Source: Nemertoderma westbladi (Eukaryota > Xenacoelomorpha > Nemertodermatida > Nemertodermatidae). From it: 64,000 bases of DNA. Below are positions 34,951 through 47,394 of this stretch, piece by piece; the stretch's first letter is position 1, and each line of letters opens with the position of its first letter. The stretch is taken from assembly GCA_032718475.1 (NCBI GenBank), contig JAUCBJ010000055.1, positions 1 to 64,000 of the forward strand, read 5' to 3'. The notes beneath the pieces were generated by a model that saw nothing but the letters and a program-made list of their open reading frames with translations, ran no database searches and was not told where the DNA came from. A program made the position numbers and the translations under genes.

Positions 34951-37057
34951 ATAACAGTTTGTTGTGATCTTGATTGCGGCGTAAGCGATCAAGACTAAAG
35001 TACCGGTCGACCAGTAATTTGTAGGCCTGACTGCCTGATCACCCGGACCGGTACTTACAACTGTACAAGTACAGCAGTATTATTCGATTTTGATAATTAT
35101 ACCGGTTGGCCATTTTATAAATCAGGGAGGGCCCGCCCTGGTTTTTTATTGAGATTTTACTTATTTCTGTCAGTTTTATTTACTAGTAGGCTAATATTGA
35201 GCAGAAGGCGTGTAACCCTGCTCAGATCGTACAGATAATTTGTAGGCTGGACTGTTGTCGGATTGTTGTTAGGTCTGAATGGATTGCAGTGCATGTAGAA
35301 GAGTGTATGTCCGATAAAGTGACGGTTAGGAAGTAGGGGCAGCCAGAGCTGTAAGGTAAATCCCCACCTAAAGAATAAGTCGTACTACTAGGTTAGAACG
35401 CATACTAACTAACCATTTCGGAGTCTGCATGTCCTGTAGTTTATTTAGGCTTGATAGTAGTCTTCCAGCGTTTGGTCTGTACTTTGTTTGTGTAGTCTGT
35501 ACAGGTACCGTAATATTTCTTATTCAGATAATTTATAGGCTAGATTGTTGTCTGGCTGTTGTTAGGTCTGAAGGGATTGTAGTGTGTGTAGAGTGTCTGT
35601 CCGATAAAGTACTAGTTGGGAACATTGGGGCAGCCAGAGCTGTAAGGTAAACCCCCTCTGAAAGAATAAGTCGTACTACTCGGTTAGAACGCATACTAAC
35701 TAACCATTTCAGAATCTGCACATACTGTAATTTATTTAGGCTTGATAGTAGTCTGCCAGCGTTTGGTTTGTATTTTGTTTGAGTAGTTTGTACGGGTAGC
35801 GTAATATTTATTATTCAGAGTTTATGCGATTATTCGCAACATTCACATCCCTATGTTTATTCCTACAGTAATTGTGCTTGTTATATATACCGTTATAGTT
35901 AAACTAACCCCGGTACTACATCAGGGCTGCTCGGCGTAGGTAAAGACTGGTGATTTTGTGCACCAGTCACTCCAGCAGATACCGTGGTTCTTTTAGCTGT
36001 TCAAGTATTTTTAACTACTGATTATCGGTTGTACAAGTACTCGTACCTAATTTAGGGTTTAGTGTACAGTGCTTTCCGAAGGTAATTAGTGTGTAGGCAG
36101 TATATTTGTGTTGTAAAGTGGTTAATAGGCACGTTGGTTCTGGCAGACTGCGGTAATTAACTTCCAGGTAGGAACACTCCGTGATACATAACTGCTTATT
36201 ATTTTCAAATACCGTAGTACCCTGTCCGTTGTAATAACCAGATTTCTAACCCTTTGTTAGGCTGGTTTGTAGACTTCTTGTAAAATTACCCTAAAAATTC
36301 GTATTTGTGTTTTTGTAATTTTTTGTGTTTATTTAGAGATTGTAATCTCACCCCGAATTGTACGTAATTTGTAGTATTAAGTAACTTAGGTAAATTAGAA
36401 TTATTTGTTTTAGTGTCCAACAAGTAGCACTTCACTGAGAGCGCACAGCTTCTGTGTAGTGACTCTTTCTCAGAAATAATAACATTTATTTCAAATATTG
36501 ACAAAACCCATTAAAAGGGTATATACACATATAAATCAACTAAATCTATTAATAAATAGTAGGCCTGTCATACAACAATTAGGTCTCAATATCAGTTGGA
36601 CTACTGCTCAAATAACGGTAATAAAGTAAGTAAAGTAACCAAGTAACCCCTAAAATTCAGAAATTCAATTATTTAAAATAATTGATATACCGGTATTTAC
36701 GATAGGCCTATTATCTTTATTTCTATAAATTTAGGCTGAAATTATACCGGTATTCTGTAATTAATTCTAGTCCAGAATTATACTTATATATACTATAAGT
36801 GTAGGCTGTATACCGGTATTCACGGTAGGCCTATTATATATTTATATATTTGTGCTAAAATTATATACCGGTATTCTGTGACAAACCTAGTCTGTAATAA
36901 TACTTATATATATACTATAAGTATACCGGTATTCTAATATATTGTATATATATCACGCTACATTGAGTACCAGTATCGGTAATTAATTACTAGGCTAACA
37001 GTTAATACTGAATTACTAGACTTGCTTAGACTGTAATATAGCAGTAGACATTCAACT
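34951..37057 (+). other. Giant BEL leader (2.1 kb) with hairpins and a tandem duplication
   Basis: Noncoding. It opens with two hairpins (34969-34993 and 34998-35056). A block of about 300 bp occurs twice in tandem (about 35226-35525 and 35526-35820), marked by AGATAATTT(G/A)TAGGCT and GGCTTGATAGTAGTCT. Near 36680-36960 there is an AT-rich block with repeated TACCGGTAT motifs in two diverged copies. All blocks recur in the antisense leader at 5250-7490. Confidence 0.75.
34969..34993 (+). promoter_or_regulatory. Post-LTR stem-loop of the giant BEL element
   Basis: CTTGATTGC pairs with GCGATCAAG (one G-T pair) around a GGCGTAA loop, 18 bases after the LTR. Compared with the hairpins at 9046-9068 and 7450-7474, a T-A pair has become G-C on both sides of the stem, a compensatory change that favours a real RNA structure. 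The second inverted repeat (AAGTACCGGT and ACCGGTACTT, 34998-35056) is also kept in copy 2. Confidence 0.6.
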
Positions 37058-40000
37058 GTGCAAACAAACATGTCTGATACTAAGCAGAACCTATCAGACA
37101 GTTTATTAGATGTAACTATCTGCGACTCAGATAGGGGTGTGGAATCGTCTAGACCTAAGTTCAGATCACCTCCTACTGTGAGGAAGGTCATCCCTCCTGT
37201 AGTAATATCAGACCCTAGGCTAATCCAACACCGTAGGTCCATCATCGGTACTCGGGCCCAAGTTAAGCGGGATCAAGAAGCAGCTGGCAGACAGCAGCAA
37301 CCTCCTAGCCAAGAACCTAGTTCTCAGCGGCCCGAGAGCTCCAGTAGTTCGGATACTGTTGAGCTAACGCCCGAACGCGAAGCGAAGATAGCGGATACGG
37401 TTTATTCGGATCCCCTTCTCATCCTTCCTGCAGCCGTACTCACCAGGGTATTGATTGCAGTGGAGGAACACCAGATTGATAATTGATATATTACAATTAT
37501 TTCTTATATAAACGAAATATAATAAGAATTATATTACAAGCTGGTATATTTAATATAATATAACCAAATTGATTGGGCGAGAAGTAAGCGATCGACCAAG
37601 GATAGTTATGCGGGATATCCACGGGAAGAACTGAAGTCTATTGTCGAGTCGCAATGGAGCTTCCCCAGACCCGAACTACCGTTTGACTTATCGGAAGCTG
37701 CTTGGGAAGACATACACAGGATGGGAGTAACAAAGGAAACCATCGATCCAGCTGTATGGAAGAGGTCAGCAGCCGGATACGTACAGGGATTCTTCAGCTC
37801 TATGGAGCGATTAGAGGAACAACTGTTTGGACAACCACAAGGACCTCAAGAGCAGAGAGAGCTGCTTTATCAAGTTCGAGAAAAAATTCTAAGAATCCGA
37901 CTAATCTTATCTGCCTTTGAGGAGGCTTCGAAAAGAAAGCAAGACACGTCGTTGCAAGTTGCCGTAAAGAATTGGCTACAGCGGGTGAGTCTCCAAGTTC
38001 AAAGAGCTGCCCCGTGGAAATCGCAGTTAGATGAGCGCTCAACACTTGGAGAATCCACAGACGCTACCTTTTCCCAAGTGGAAGGTGAAGTGACAGCAGA
38101 GAAACCGCATAAGAGGGATGCTATTGACATCTATCTGTCAGACTATCAACGCTTTGTAGGGGACAAAGAGTTGAGGAGACGGCTGGATGGACTTAACCCT
38201 AATAGTGAAGGAGCCAAGCTTGTGTTGGACGCAATCGATGCTGACATGTTAGCTGCGGACCAAGCTAAGTTTGATGAACGTCTCCGCATCGCTAGAGCCC
38301 AAGAAGTACAAGTCAAGAAAAAACGAATAGAAGACAGAAAAGCAATAGCAGTAGCAGTGGCAATGGCAACGGCAGAAGCTGAAAGAAAAGCTGTGGTAGC
38401 AACGGCAGTTGCAGCGGCCGAAGCGGAAAGAAAAGCGGCGGAAGCAACGGCAGTTGCAGCGGCTGAAGCAGAGAGAAAAGCGGCGGAAGCAACGGCAGTT
38501 GCAGCGGCTGAAGTGGAAAGAAAAGCGGCGGAGGCAGTGGCAGAAGCAGAACGGAGAGCGTCTGAAGAGGCCAGCCAACTAGAGTTGGAAAATCTGCAAG
38601 AGACGCAAGACAACATAAATAAACAGTTAACAGATAGTCGAATGCAGATGATGAGTCGATCTACTCCCAAACGCCAAGGATATACATCATCGGAGGAAGG
38701 CAATACCACCGATCCTGAAGGCGGAGGAAATAGATCTCGTCTCAGTAGACGTAGAAGAACATCTCACCGGCATAAATTGCCTGATTTGCCCCCAGCTGTT
38801 AAAAGACAATTAGCTAGCACAGCCGTAGGTAGTACAGAACCCACAGACCAAATTATTACCATAAATAGACTCCCTACTATAGTAGATGAGCCTGAAATAA
38901 TTAAGCCTGTTCTTGAAATCACCCCTTCGGTGATAGAGACACCTGTACTCCCAGAACCTACCTTTAAATTCCCTTTACACAGCACCAAATTATCCGTGCC
39001 TAGAGGAGCAGCCCCTGAAACAGTGTCGGTCCTGGACTCCGAGCGAAATATAAAGGATATATCGCCCGTAGTCCCTCGTCTGCCCGCTACGACGTTGGCG
39101 AATCCCGCTTCGGCGGTTGATTGGGTAGACGAGAGACGGCGGGGGATGGATATTCTCCTCGGAAAGATGGAGGAGAATCAAGTGCGCTTCTCCCAACAGG
39201 TCCGAGAGTTAGAAGGGACTGTTCAACAGTTAAAGGGAACCGTAAAGGAAAGTAGGTTAGAGTTGCAAGAAGTGCAGCAAAGTATCGCGCTAGAACGCGA
39301 TAAATTAGTAAATTTACAAAAGGGTATACCACCACCCTCTGTAACAATGTGTCAGCCCATTAGGTCTGAAGTATCTCATGCGCAAGGTGTGGAGCCTACA
39401 CGCATCTATACTGCTAGCAAAGTGGAAACTCCTATGGTGGACCCTATTAAGGGTAATTATAAACCTGTTGACAATGATATCCCATATAGACTTGATAATA
39501 ATCCGAGAAATTTATATACCGATAACTCGATATTAAATAACACGATGGCCCAAGAAAGTTTCACGCATCAAATGGCTAGAATCGAAGCCCGTCAAGCGGT
39601 AAAGGTGTGAGAGATCGTCAAGTTCAATGGAGATGAGATGAAATGGTTACCTTTTAATGAATATTATAAAGATAACATACAGAACTCTGTGCTATCCAAC
39701 GGAGAGAAACTTAGATATCTCATCGAATGCTTGGAAGGATCTCCCAAGTCCATGGCGTTAAAGTTTATTGGACATCCAGACGGATTAAGACAAGTTTGGG
39801 ATACACTAAACATCAGGTATGGTAATAGGAATAACATAGCTAAATATTTGTATGCAAAATTAGTAGCGCCCCGAAAGTTTATTAGCAGCGGGATAATAGA
39901 GTTTTCCGATGAGATTCAAGAGATCTGTAGACAATTAGATTGGCTAGGTAAGTCTCATGAGTATCAGAGTTCTATGGTTATTGGAGCCATGGCTCCTACT

Positions 40001-43000
40001 TTACCGAAGGGTGGAGTAGGTACACTCTGGGATAAGAAAGTGTTATATATGATGGAACAACAACGACGAGACCCTACCATGGCTGATCTCATGTCATTCT
40101 TGGATGGAGAAGTGAAATTGCAACTCCTAAAGCAGTCCAGAGAAAAGACCCCGGAAAATAAGGTAAGTGAGAAACCCGTTGCTAGGAGAAAGGTAACACC
40201 AGTATGTTATACCGACGACGGCGAAAGCCAGACTTCTCAAGGAGAGGATAGCGGGAAAGATACTGAAAGATCTTATTATGTCAATAAATCTCCTAAAGAT
40301 GTAAGTAAATTCAAGTCTCGAACCAATGACAGGAAAGAACAGGTAAGAAAAACTTCTCCTACGTCTCCTAAGAGAATTCATGTAAGAAAGCCTGAGGAAA
40401 GAACAAGGGTGAACAACCTGAACAACGCAGCGCCAATTAAGGTAAGCAACATCAAATCTAAATGTGTGTTGTGTGACGGACCGCACCGTCTAAATACTTG
40501 TGATGAATTCTTAAAGAAATCATTGAAGGAAAGACGTGAAGTCATGTGGGATAAGCGGTTGTGTTATAATTGTCTCAGACAAGGACACCAACGGCGAACA
40601 TGTTACTCCGACGCAAGGTGCAATAAGTGCGGAGCGAAACATCATAGTTTGTTGCACGCTGAATTCGATCGAAACAGTCCGAGTCAGGTAAGTGAGTCCG
40701 AACTACATGTCCAATTCAGTGATGTGAACGACACTGACCAAAGTTCTGAGATGGAAGGATTCTATACTGACGAATTCTCGGATGAAAATGAATCCTGTTA
40801 TCTAATAAACACCGCAGTGTATCGAGCACTTACGTATGAAAAGGACACTGACACAGAGTACCCACTAACTACTTCTGAACGACAACAATCTTGGAAAACA
40901 CCAACTTCCAATGTAGGAATCCGAGAATTTCCTGTAGTTCAATTGAGGGTTCACAGACCTAATAAGAGTTATATAGTGAACGCCCTCCTTGATTCTGGCA
41001 GCACAGGAACATTCATCGACAAAGATCTAGCCGAAGACATATTTGATGGACAACCTAAATTCCGAACTAAGTTAAACATGTCAGGAATCATGCAGGTTTG
41101 GAAATCTACCGTAGCTGCCGACTATTATGTAGGTGCGTTGTCCACTTCCCAGGATAAACTAGGAGAACACAGTATAAGGTCAGTAAAGATGGTGGCAATA
41201 AAGAACTTCGCTACCAGCCAAGTGGAACCTTATAATTGGGACGAAGATGATCACGCCCAACAACTTAACATCCCTAGATTCGACACCGATTATCCTGGAG
41301 TACAAATACTAATCGGTCAAAACGCGCATGAGGCGCTAGAGACATTGGAGAAACGACCTGCTCAACCGCAACCGCTTCAAACCTATGCGGTAAGAACTAG
41401 AGTAGGTTGGTACCTTACTGGACCTTCCCGTAGAATGCTCAGAGAAAGACTGCCACAAGATCGCGTCTGCCAAGTGAGTGAATGGGAAGATGATACTAGT
41501 GAGGGAGACGACCCAACTGAGGGAATACCATACTCCTCAGACAATGACGATATACAACAACTCTTCGATGAAGAGAATACCATCGACCTCCTCACGGAAA
41601 GTGAAACCTGGCAAACCCAAGTTAACTTATGTCACCTTATCACTCCGTCAAAACAAATCAACTATAACGACGAGTTGAATGACGTGATAGATCACTACAA
41701 TGCGAGGGCTCGGGATGAACTTGCCGTACGATTCTTTACTCAGGAGGCTGTAGAGCCCAATTCTTACGATAAGGCCCTATCGGTAGAAGAAGAAAGAGCC
41801 AAGCAAATCCAGGAGACAACTACCCGTTTTCTTAAAGATCAAGGTAGATATGAAATCGGTCTACCCTTTCGAAAACGAGAACCTAGATTTATTAACAACA
41901 GACCCTTGGCGGAGAAAAGAATCGCTCAATTACATCGACGTCTTACGGCCAATGCCTCAGCTAAAGAAATGTATAAGACCCAGCTGAAGAAGTTTATTGA
42001 CAAAGGGTATGCGGAGTTAGTACCGGAAGGAATACCCATAATGGAGAGGACATACTATTTAACACACCATTACGTCCCCAAACCCGGTAAGCCGTATGAA
42101 GTACGAGTGGTATTTGATGGCTCCGCTCTCTATATGGGCCAATCATTGAATTCCGAGTTATTGCCAGGACCCAACCTATTGCAATCTTTGTTGGGAATAC
42201 TTCTAAGATTACGCCAATATTCAATCGCCTTCGCTTCGGATATAGAAGGTATGTTCTTACAGGTTAAAGCACTTGATGGAGATCGAGACAGTCTACGATT
42301 TCTGTGGTGGCCTGAAGGAGACCTCGACCAGAAACCGGTGGAGTACTGGATGACCATCCAGGCCTTTGGAATCATCTCGAGCCCTTCAAACGCCTGCTCA
42401 GTAGTGCGTACCACTGCTGACGATAACCGGGACGCCTTCTCCAAAGAGGTGATTGATAATATAAAAAGGGATATATACATGGACGACAATCTCAAGTCCC
42501 TTCCATCAGTGGAAGAAGCCATTGATGTCGCAAAAGGAACGGTAGAGTGCTTGAAAAGAGGTGGATTTAGATTGACTAAATTCACCAGCAACTCCCGTGA
42601 GTTTCTGGAATCGATACCGGTAGAAGACCGAGGAGCGAAAGACCTAGACCTAATAAAAGACGATCTTCCAGAAACCAAGACGCTTGGCTTGAAGTGGGAC
42701 ACGGAGAGGGATATCCTGTTTTTCCAGCTAAAACAGCGAGATAATCCCGTGCGGACTAAACGGATTTGTTTAAGTATCCTGAGCACTTATTTCGATCCAT
42801 TGGGATTTATTAGCCCAGTTATATTGCTTGCTCGGAGTTTAGTACAGCAAATGTGGCTTGAAAACCACTCATGGGATGATCCACTCAAGGGAGAACTCTT
42901 AAAGAAGTGGATGAAATGGGAAGATTCTCTACAATCAATTGAGAACTTTATAATTTCCCATTCTTAGTTCGGTCATGTTCTCCCTACGTATTCCTATCAA

Positions 43001-45364
43001 CTCCATGTGTTTGGAGACGCCAGCGATATGGGAATAGGTATAGTAGCCTACTTAAGAGTAGAAACTCCAGATGGAATCAAAGTCCCCTTGGTCACTTCTA
43101 AGGCCTTGATTAACAACAAGTTGAAGGTTCCTCGAGCGGAGTTAAAAGCGGCTCTATACGCTACAGCAATCGGCCGGAATGTAACAGAACAGATCGATTA
43201 TCCATTAGAGAAAACTGTCTATTGGACCGACGCTTTACTCGTTTTGGAGTATCTAACCAATGAAGTCTGTCAGTTCAGCGTCTTCGTTACCAACAGAGTA
43301 GCCATTATACTTAGTCGTACGAAGATGGATCAATGGAGACATTGCCCAGGAACGATTAATCCAGCTGACATCTCCTCCAGAGGAGCAACTCCACAAGAAC
43401 TGATAGATACTCCAAACTGGTTAGGTGGACCCGACTTCCTAAGCAAGGAAGAGGATGAATGGCCTCCTCATCTTACTACGGCTGAGATCAGACAAGCCAA
43501 GGGAGCGGAGAAAGTCAAACCTAAAACCCGTGCGAGTAAATCGAAGTTATTTAAACAGGTGATAGATCTGTCTGTACTACATACTTCCGGAGACGAAGTT
43601 TTGGATCCTAAAACCACAGCCACCAATAAGTCTGTTTTGGAAATCCGGGAGAGGGATTGGAATTCTGGAATACCAGACGTCTCGCAAGGACTCTCACCCC
43701 TCCTGCAAAGAGCTATACATCACTATAGTTCCTGGAATCGGCTCTGTAAGGCCGTTACATATTTAAAGAGAGTTTTTCATCATCATTATTCCAGGACGAA
43801 GACGACCAATAGTGATGATGCTCCACCAACATCTGCGTCAGTCCATGTTACTAAAGATCTTCCCAAGTACAAGATATCCGACAGGTTTCTAAAGGAGAAG
43901 ATCAGTTACCAGGAGCATGGAGAAACCAATAAGCAGATACTGAGACTCCTACAATGTTATGAGGATTCCGATAAGTATTTCCGGTTGCTGAGAAATCCAC
44001 AGATGCGCTTAAGGGATCGTTTCTCTAGTACCATGATAGATGGGTTAATACGTGTTGGAGGAAGGCTTAACAACGCCCCATTATCCTTTGACACTAAGTT
44101 TCCCATACCCATTAGAAATCTTGACATACAAATCAAGATGATTGTAGATGTTCACAGTAAACTGTACCATGCTGGTAGAGAACGAGTTCTTAGCGAAATC
44201 CAAACTCGCTATTATTTCTATAAACCCCGTAGAGCTCTGAACCAAGTTCTTAGGAACTGTATACCCTGTAGGAAAGCATTCAGTAGGCCTTTAACACAGC
44301 GAGAGGCAGAATTACCTAGGGAACGAGTAAGCTTCTATGAACCACCCTTTACTAATACCGGTGTGGATTTATTTGGCCCAATTGAAGTGTATCGTGCTAG
44401 AACTATAGTCAAGAGATGGTGTGTCATCTTTGTTTGTATGACTTGTAGAGCTATCCATCTCGATATTGTGAACGATTTGTCTACCAACAGCTTCCTATTA
44501 AGCTTACGACGACAGATCGCTCGCTTTGGAACTAGTAACACAATGAGATCTGATAAGGGAACGAACTTCATTGGTGCCAACAATGAAATCAAAGCTTACG
44601 TCAAAGATTGGAACCAAAGACAGGTGGATGATCAGCTAAGAGTAACAGCGTCTAGCTGGACCTTCAACGCCGCCGACGCCCCTTGGTGGGGAGGAAGTTG
44701 GGAGAGATTGATTAGAAGTGTGAAGACCGCATTTCACTTTATAGTGCCTTGCCGCGCATATCTCACCGACGAACTCTTGCGGACGTTAATGAAGGAAATC
44801 GCCGCCTATCTCAACGAAAGACCGCTTATGCCAGTCTCATCGAGTCCCGATTCCCTGGAAGCGCTAACACCCGCGCACTTCCTACTGAAGAAACCCGTAG
44901 CCATGCTCCCACGATCGGAGATTACAGACGGAGACGAATACTGCCGTCAAACTTGGCAACTTATGCAGTTGCTATCCCGTCGTTTCGCTGACCACTTCGA
45001 AAAACACTATCTGCCCACGCTACAACTTCGAACTAAGTGGTTTGCGCAGCAAGAAAACGTCAGCGCCGGAGACATGGTGCTTATTGTGGACCCCGATCTT
45101 CCACGAAAGCGGTGGCAAACAGGTCGTATCATCGAGACTCACATCTCGAGCGATGGTTTGGTGCGATCGGTAGAACTCGTCGTCATGCGGCGTAACTTCA
45201 AGAAACCGGGAATTGTCTTTGAGACACAGCAGCTCAATCGCCCGGTGGGTCGTTTATGTTTACTGGAAAGGGCGAGAGAACTCTCCGGAAACTATGGAAG
45301 ACAAGATACTCTTCCCACGACCACCTCCCTAATCCAATCAACATCTAGGGACTCCATAACGTAA
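37058..45364 (+). pseudogene. BEL/Pao gag-pol polyprotein of the giant element, three lesions
   Basis: Gag, protease, RT, RNase H and integrase share one reading frame from ATG 37058 to TAA at 45364, about 2.7 thousand codons. Gag has an Ala/Glu-rich coiled coil (38330-38560). Three CCHC-type knuckles lie at 40455-40660, including CYNCLRQGHQRRTC. The protease has LLDSGSTGTF near 40985. RT has FASDIEGMF and the catalytic YMDD at 42476-42487. RNase H starts at FGDASDMG (43009), the HHCC region lies at 44150-44275, and the integrase acidic triad is at about 44366, 44552 and 44702. Only three breaks exist: a 93-bp in-frame insertion carrying stops (about 37475-37573), TGA at 39608 and TAG at 42965. 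Copy 2 has sense codons at both point stops. Gag forms the particle; Pol matures it, copies the RNA and integrates the DNA. Confidence 0.9.
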
Positions 45365-47339
45365 CGATATATCGACTTATGGAGTGGGTGTGTGACCATA
45401 TTATTCGTTTTTATTTTTATATTTATGTACGTATTATTATGTACTTTATTATAATCGTTTTCTTTAATTTTAATTAACCCTATTCCACCTGGGCTCTTTT
45501 GTCCGAGATTCCACCTGGGGTTGGGCATAATATGCCCAACAGTGTATTATACACTAAAAAGTAATGATAATTTTATCAAAATTTTCCAAATTTTCGCAGG
45601 TTTATAGAAAAATATATAATGCATCTGTTCTGAGTTTTATATATTCATAATTTAAAATAATATATCCATATAAATTAATTATCATAAAGATAACCCATTA
45701 TAGTAAAAAGATGAGATAATACTATACATACTCCTCCCAACACCACTGTCTGCCTAACTCTGCACCAGACATCCCAAGTGAAAATTTTCCTTGCAGGGGT
45801 GCTGTTATTGAATAGATTTATTCACCTCTGTTTATGTCTGCTCTATTACATTAGGAATATACTGGGTTCAATGGGGGTTGTTGTTTTATCCTAGTAGACT
45901 TATTGCTTGCTTATCTGTCAGTTTAGTATTTTGTTATTAGAAAATAATGTGATTGATGTGTAATAATCCAAGCAGTAGACAATCACGTGTTTGAATTTAA
46001 CTTTACAACCCAGCAAAGTGAATGTCCTGGTCCGTAATTGGTTGTATTCTAGCTTGTTGACCAGGGGAACTATCCAACCAGGGATAATCTTTTCTAGCAG
46101 TTAGGCTAATAAAGATATTATAATAAAAAAATGTGACTATGATATGAAAAACACATCATAGCACAAAAAGTATAAATGATGAAAAAAGTATTTTGTTACC
46201 ATCAGAAAGCCAATTAAATTCTAGGAAAAGTCAATGAATTTCATAATAATACATAAAAATCATCATCATGAATTTCTAAAAATAAAAAGTGTTGGGCAGA
46301 TTCTGCCCAACCCCAGGTGGAATAGGGTTAAGTAGAATGTTATTTTAGCAATTATTTAGTAGATTAGTGCAATATATTAGTATTTCTTACGTACGTAATT
46401 ACTTATATTATATATTAAGTGTGACGGCAAGAAATATTTCTTTTCTCTTTCCTTACTGTCCGTATCATTTTATAAATACGTGACTACAGTAAGATGAAAT
46501 GTCCGTACTTATTAAAGTACAATAAAGCCACTACTATATTCAAGTATTATTGGTAGGCAGAGTATTAGGAATGCAAAGTTCAGATCCTCGTGTCTCGGCT
46601 AAACCAAGCTCTGGGTAGACCTTGGAAACGACTTGCCTCTTCACACTGACATTGCTTCGTGCGATATTGCTCTCACACCATATATAATAATACATATAGT
46701 AGCGTGATGTCCCTATAACAGTAGCATAAAACGCAAATAAATCTGTTAAACCCTTTGACCATCTGCAATTCTAGTCGATTAAGATATCGCGGCACCCACC
46801 AATATACTTGAAAGACAAAATTCTAGAATCAGTGGTTAACGTCCCCAGACAAGTTCTGGAATAAATTGGTGCCCATCTCAAATATTAATTATTTAATATT
46901 TACAAATCTATAAATCAAAATCTGTAAAATTCAGATCCTTTAAAATTTCTAGTCGAATTAAGATATCGTAGCATTTACCGATACTCTTAAAAGACAATTT
47001 TCATAGAATCAAAGATCCTAGTTCCCAGACATGTTCTGGAATCAAAATGTGTCAATTTATTATCAAGTAATAAAATTTACGGGAATAAATTTAAATTCAT
47101 ATCTTTTAATGAATTTAATAAAATTGTCATTTTATGCAATTTATAACATTCCCAAAATTCCATTAATTAATAGATCACGGGAGCGGAGATTCATCCTATT
47201 AAGTGTGATAGAGTGTGAGAATCTTCAATGTATAAGTCAATAGCCGATAAAATTTATAAAATCATGTATAAACGGGATATTGACCTTTAAAGAATTACTA
47301 TTAAATAGCATCCCAGATCTGTATGCATTGGAATTACCC
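45365..47339 (+). other. Noncoding spacer after pol (part 1) of the giant element
   Basis: It is homologous to 17171-18270 of copy 2 apart from the MITE at 45478-46327. It keeps the 178-bp-offset direct repeat (CTAGTCGATTAAGATATCG at 46771, diverged at 46949). No credible coding sequence is seen. The spacer continues at 55262-55798 after the inserted LINE. Confidence 0.65.
45478..46327. mobile_element. piggyBac-like MITE (850 bp) with TTAA target duplication
   Basis: It is flanked on both sides by TTAA (45474-45477 and 46328-46331). Terminal inverted repeats start CCCTATTCCACCTGGG; the longer inner match GGTTGGGCA...TGCCCAAC is offset on the left by an extra partial repeat. It has no ORF. 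Copy 2 lacks it and reads straight through the site at about 17277. TTAA sites and CCC-starting ends are typical of piggyBac-related elements. Confidence 0.75.
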
Positions 47340-47394
47340 AGTTTCCAGTTTTCAATTTTCAGTAATCAGATCAGTATACGATGGTTCGACAACA

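Noticed and set aside
37487-37567. Spliceosomal intron in gag
   Set aside because: No GT-AG borders fit. The flanking ATTGAT repeats favour an insertion.
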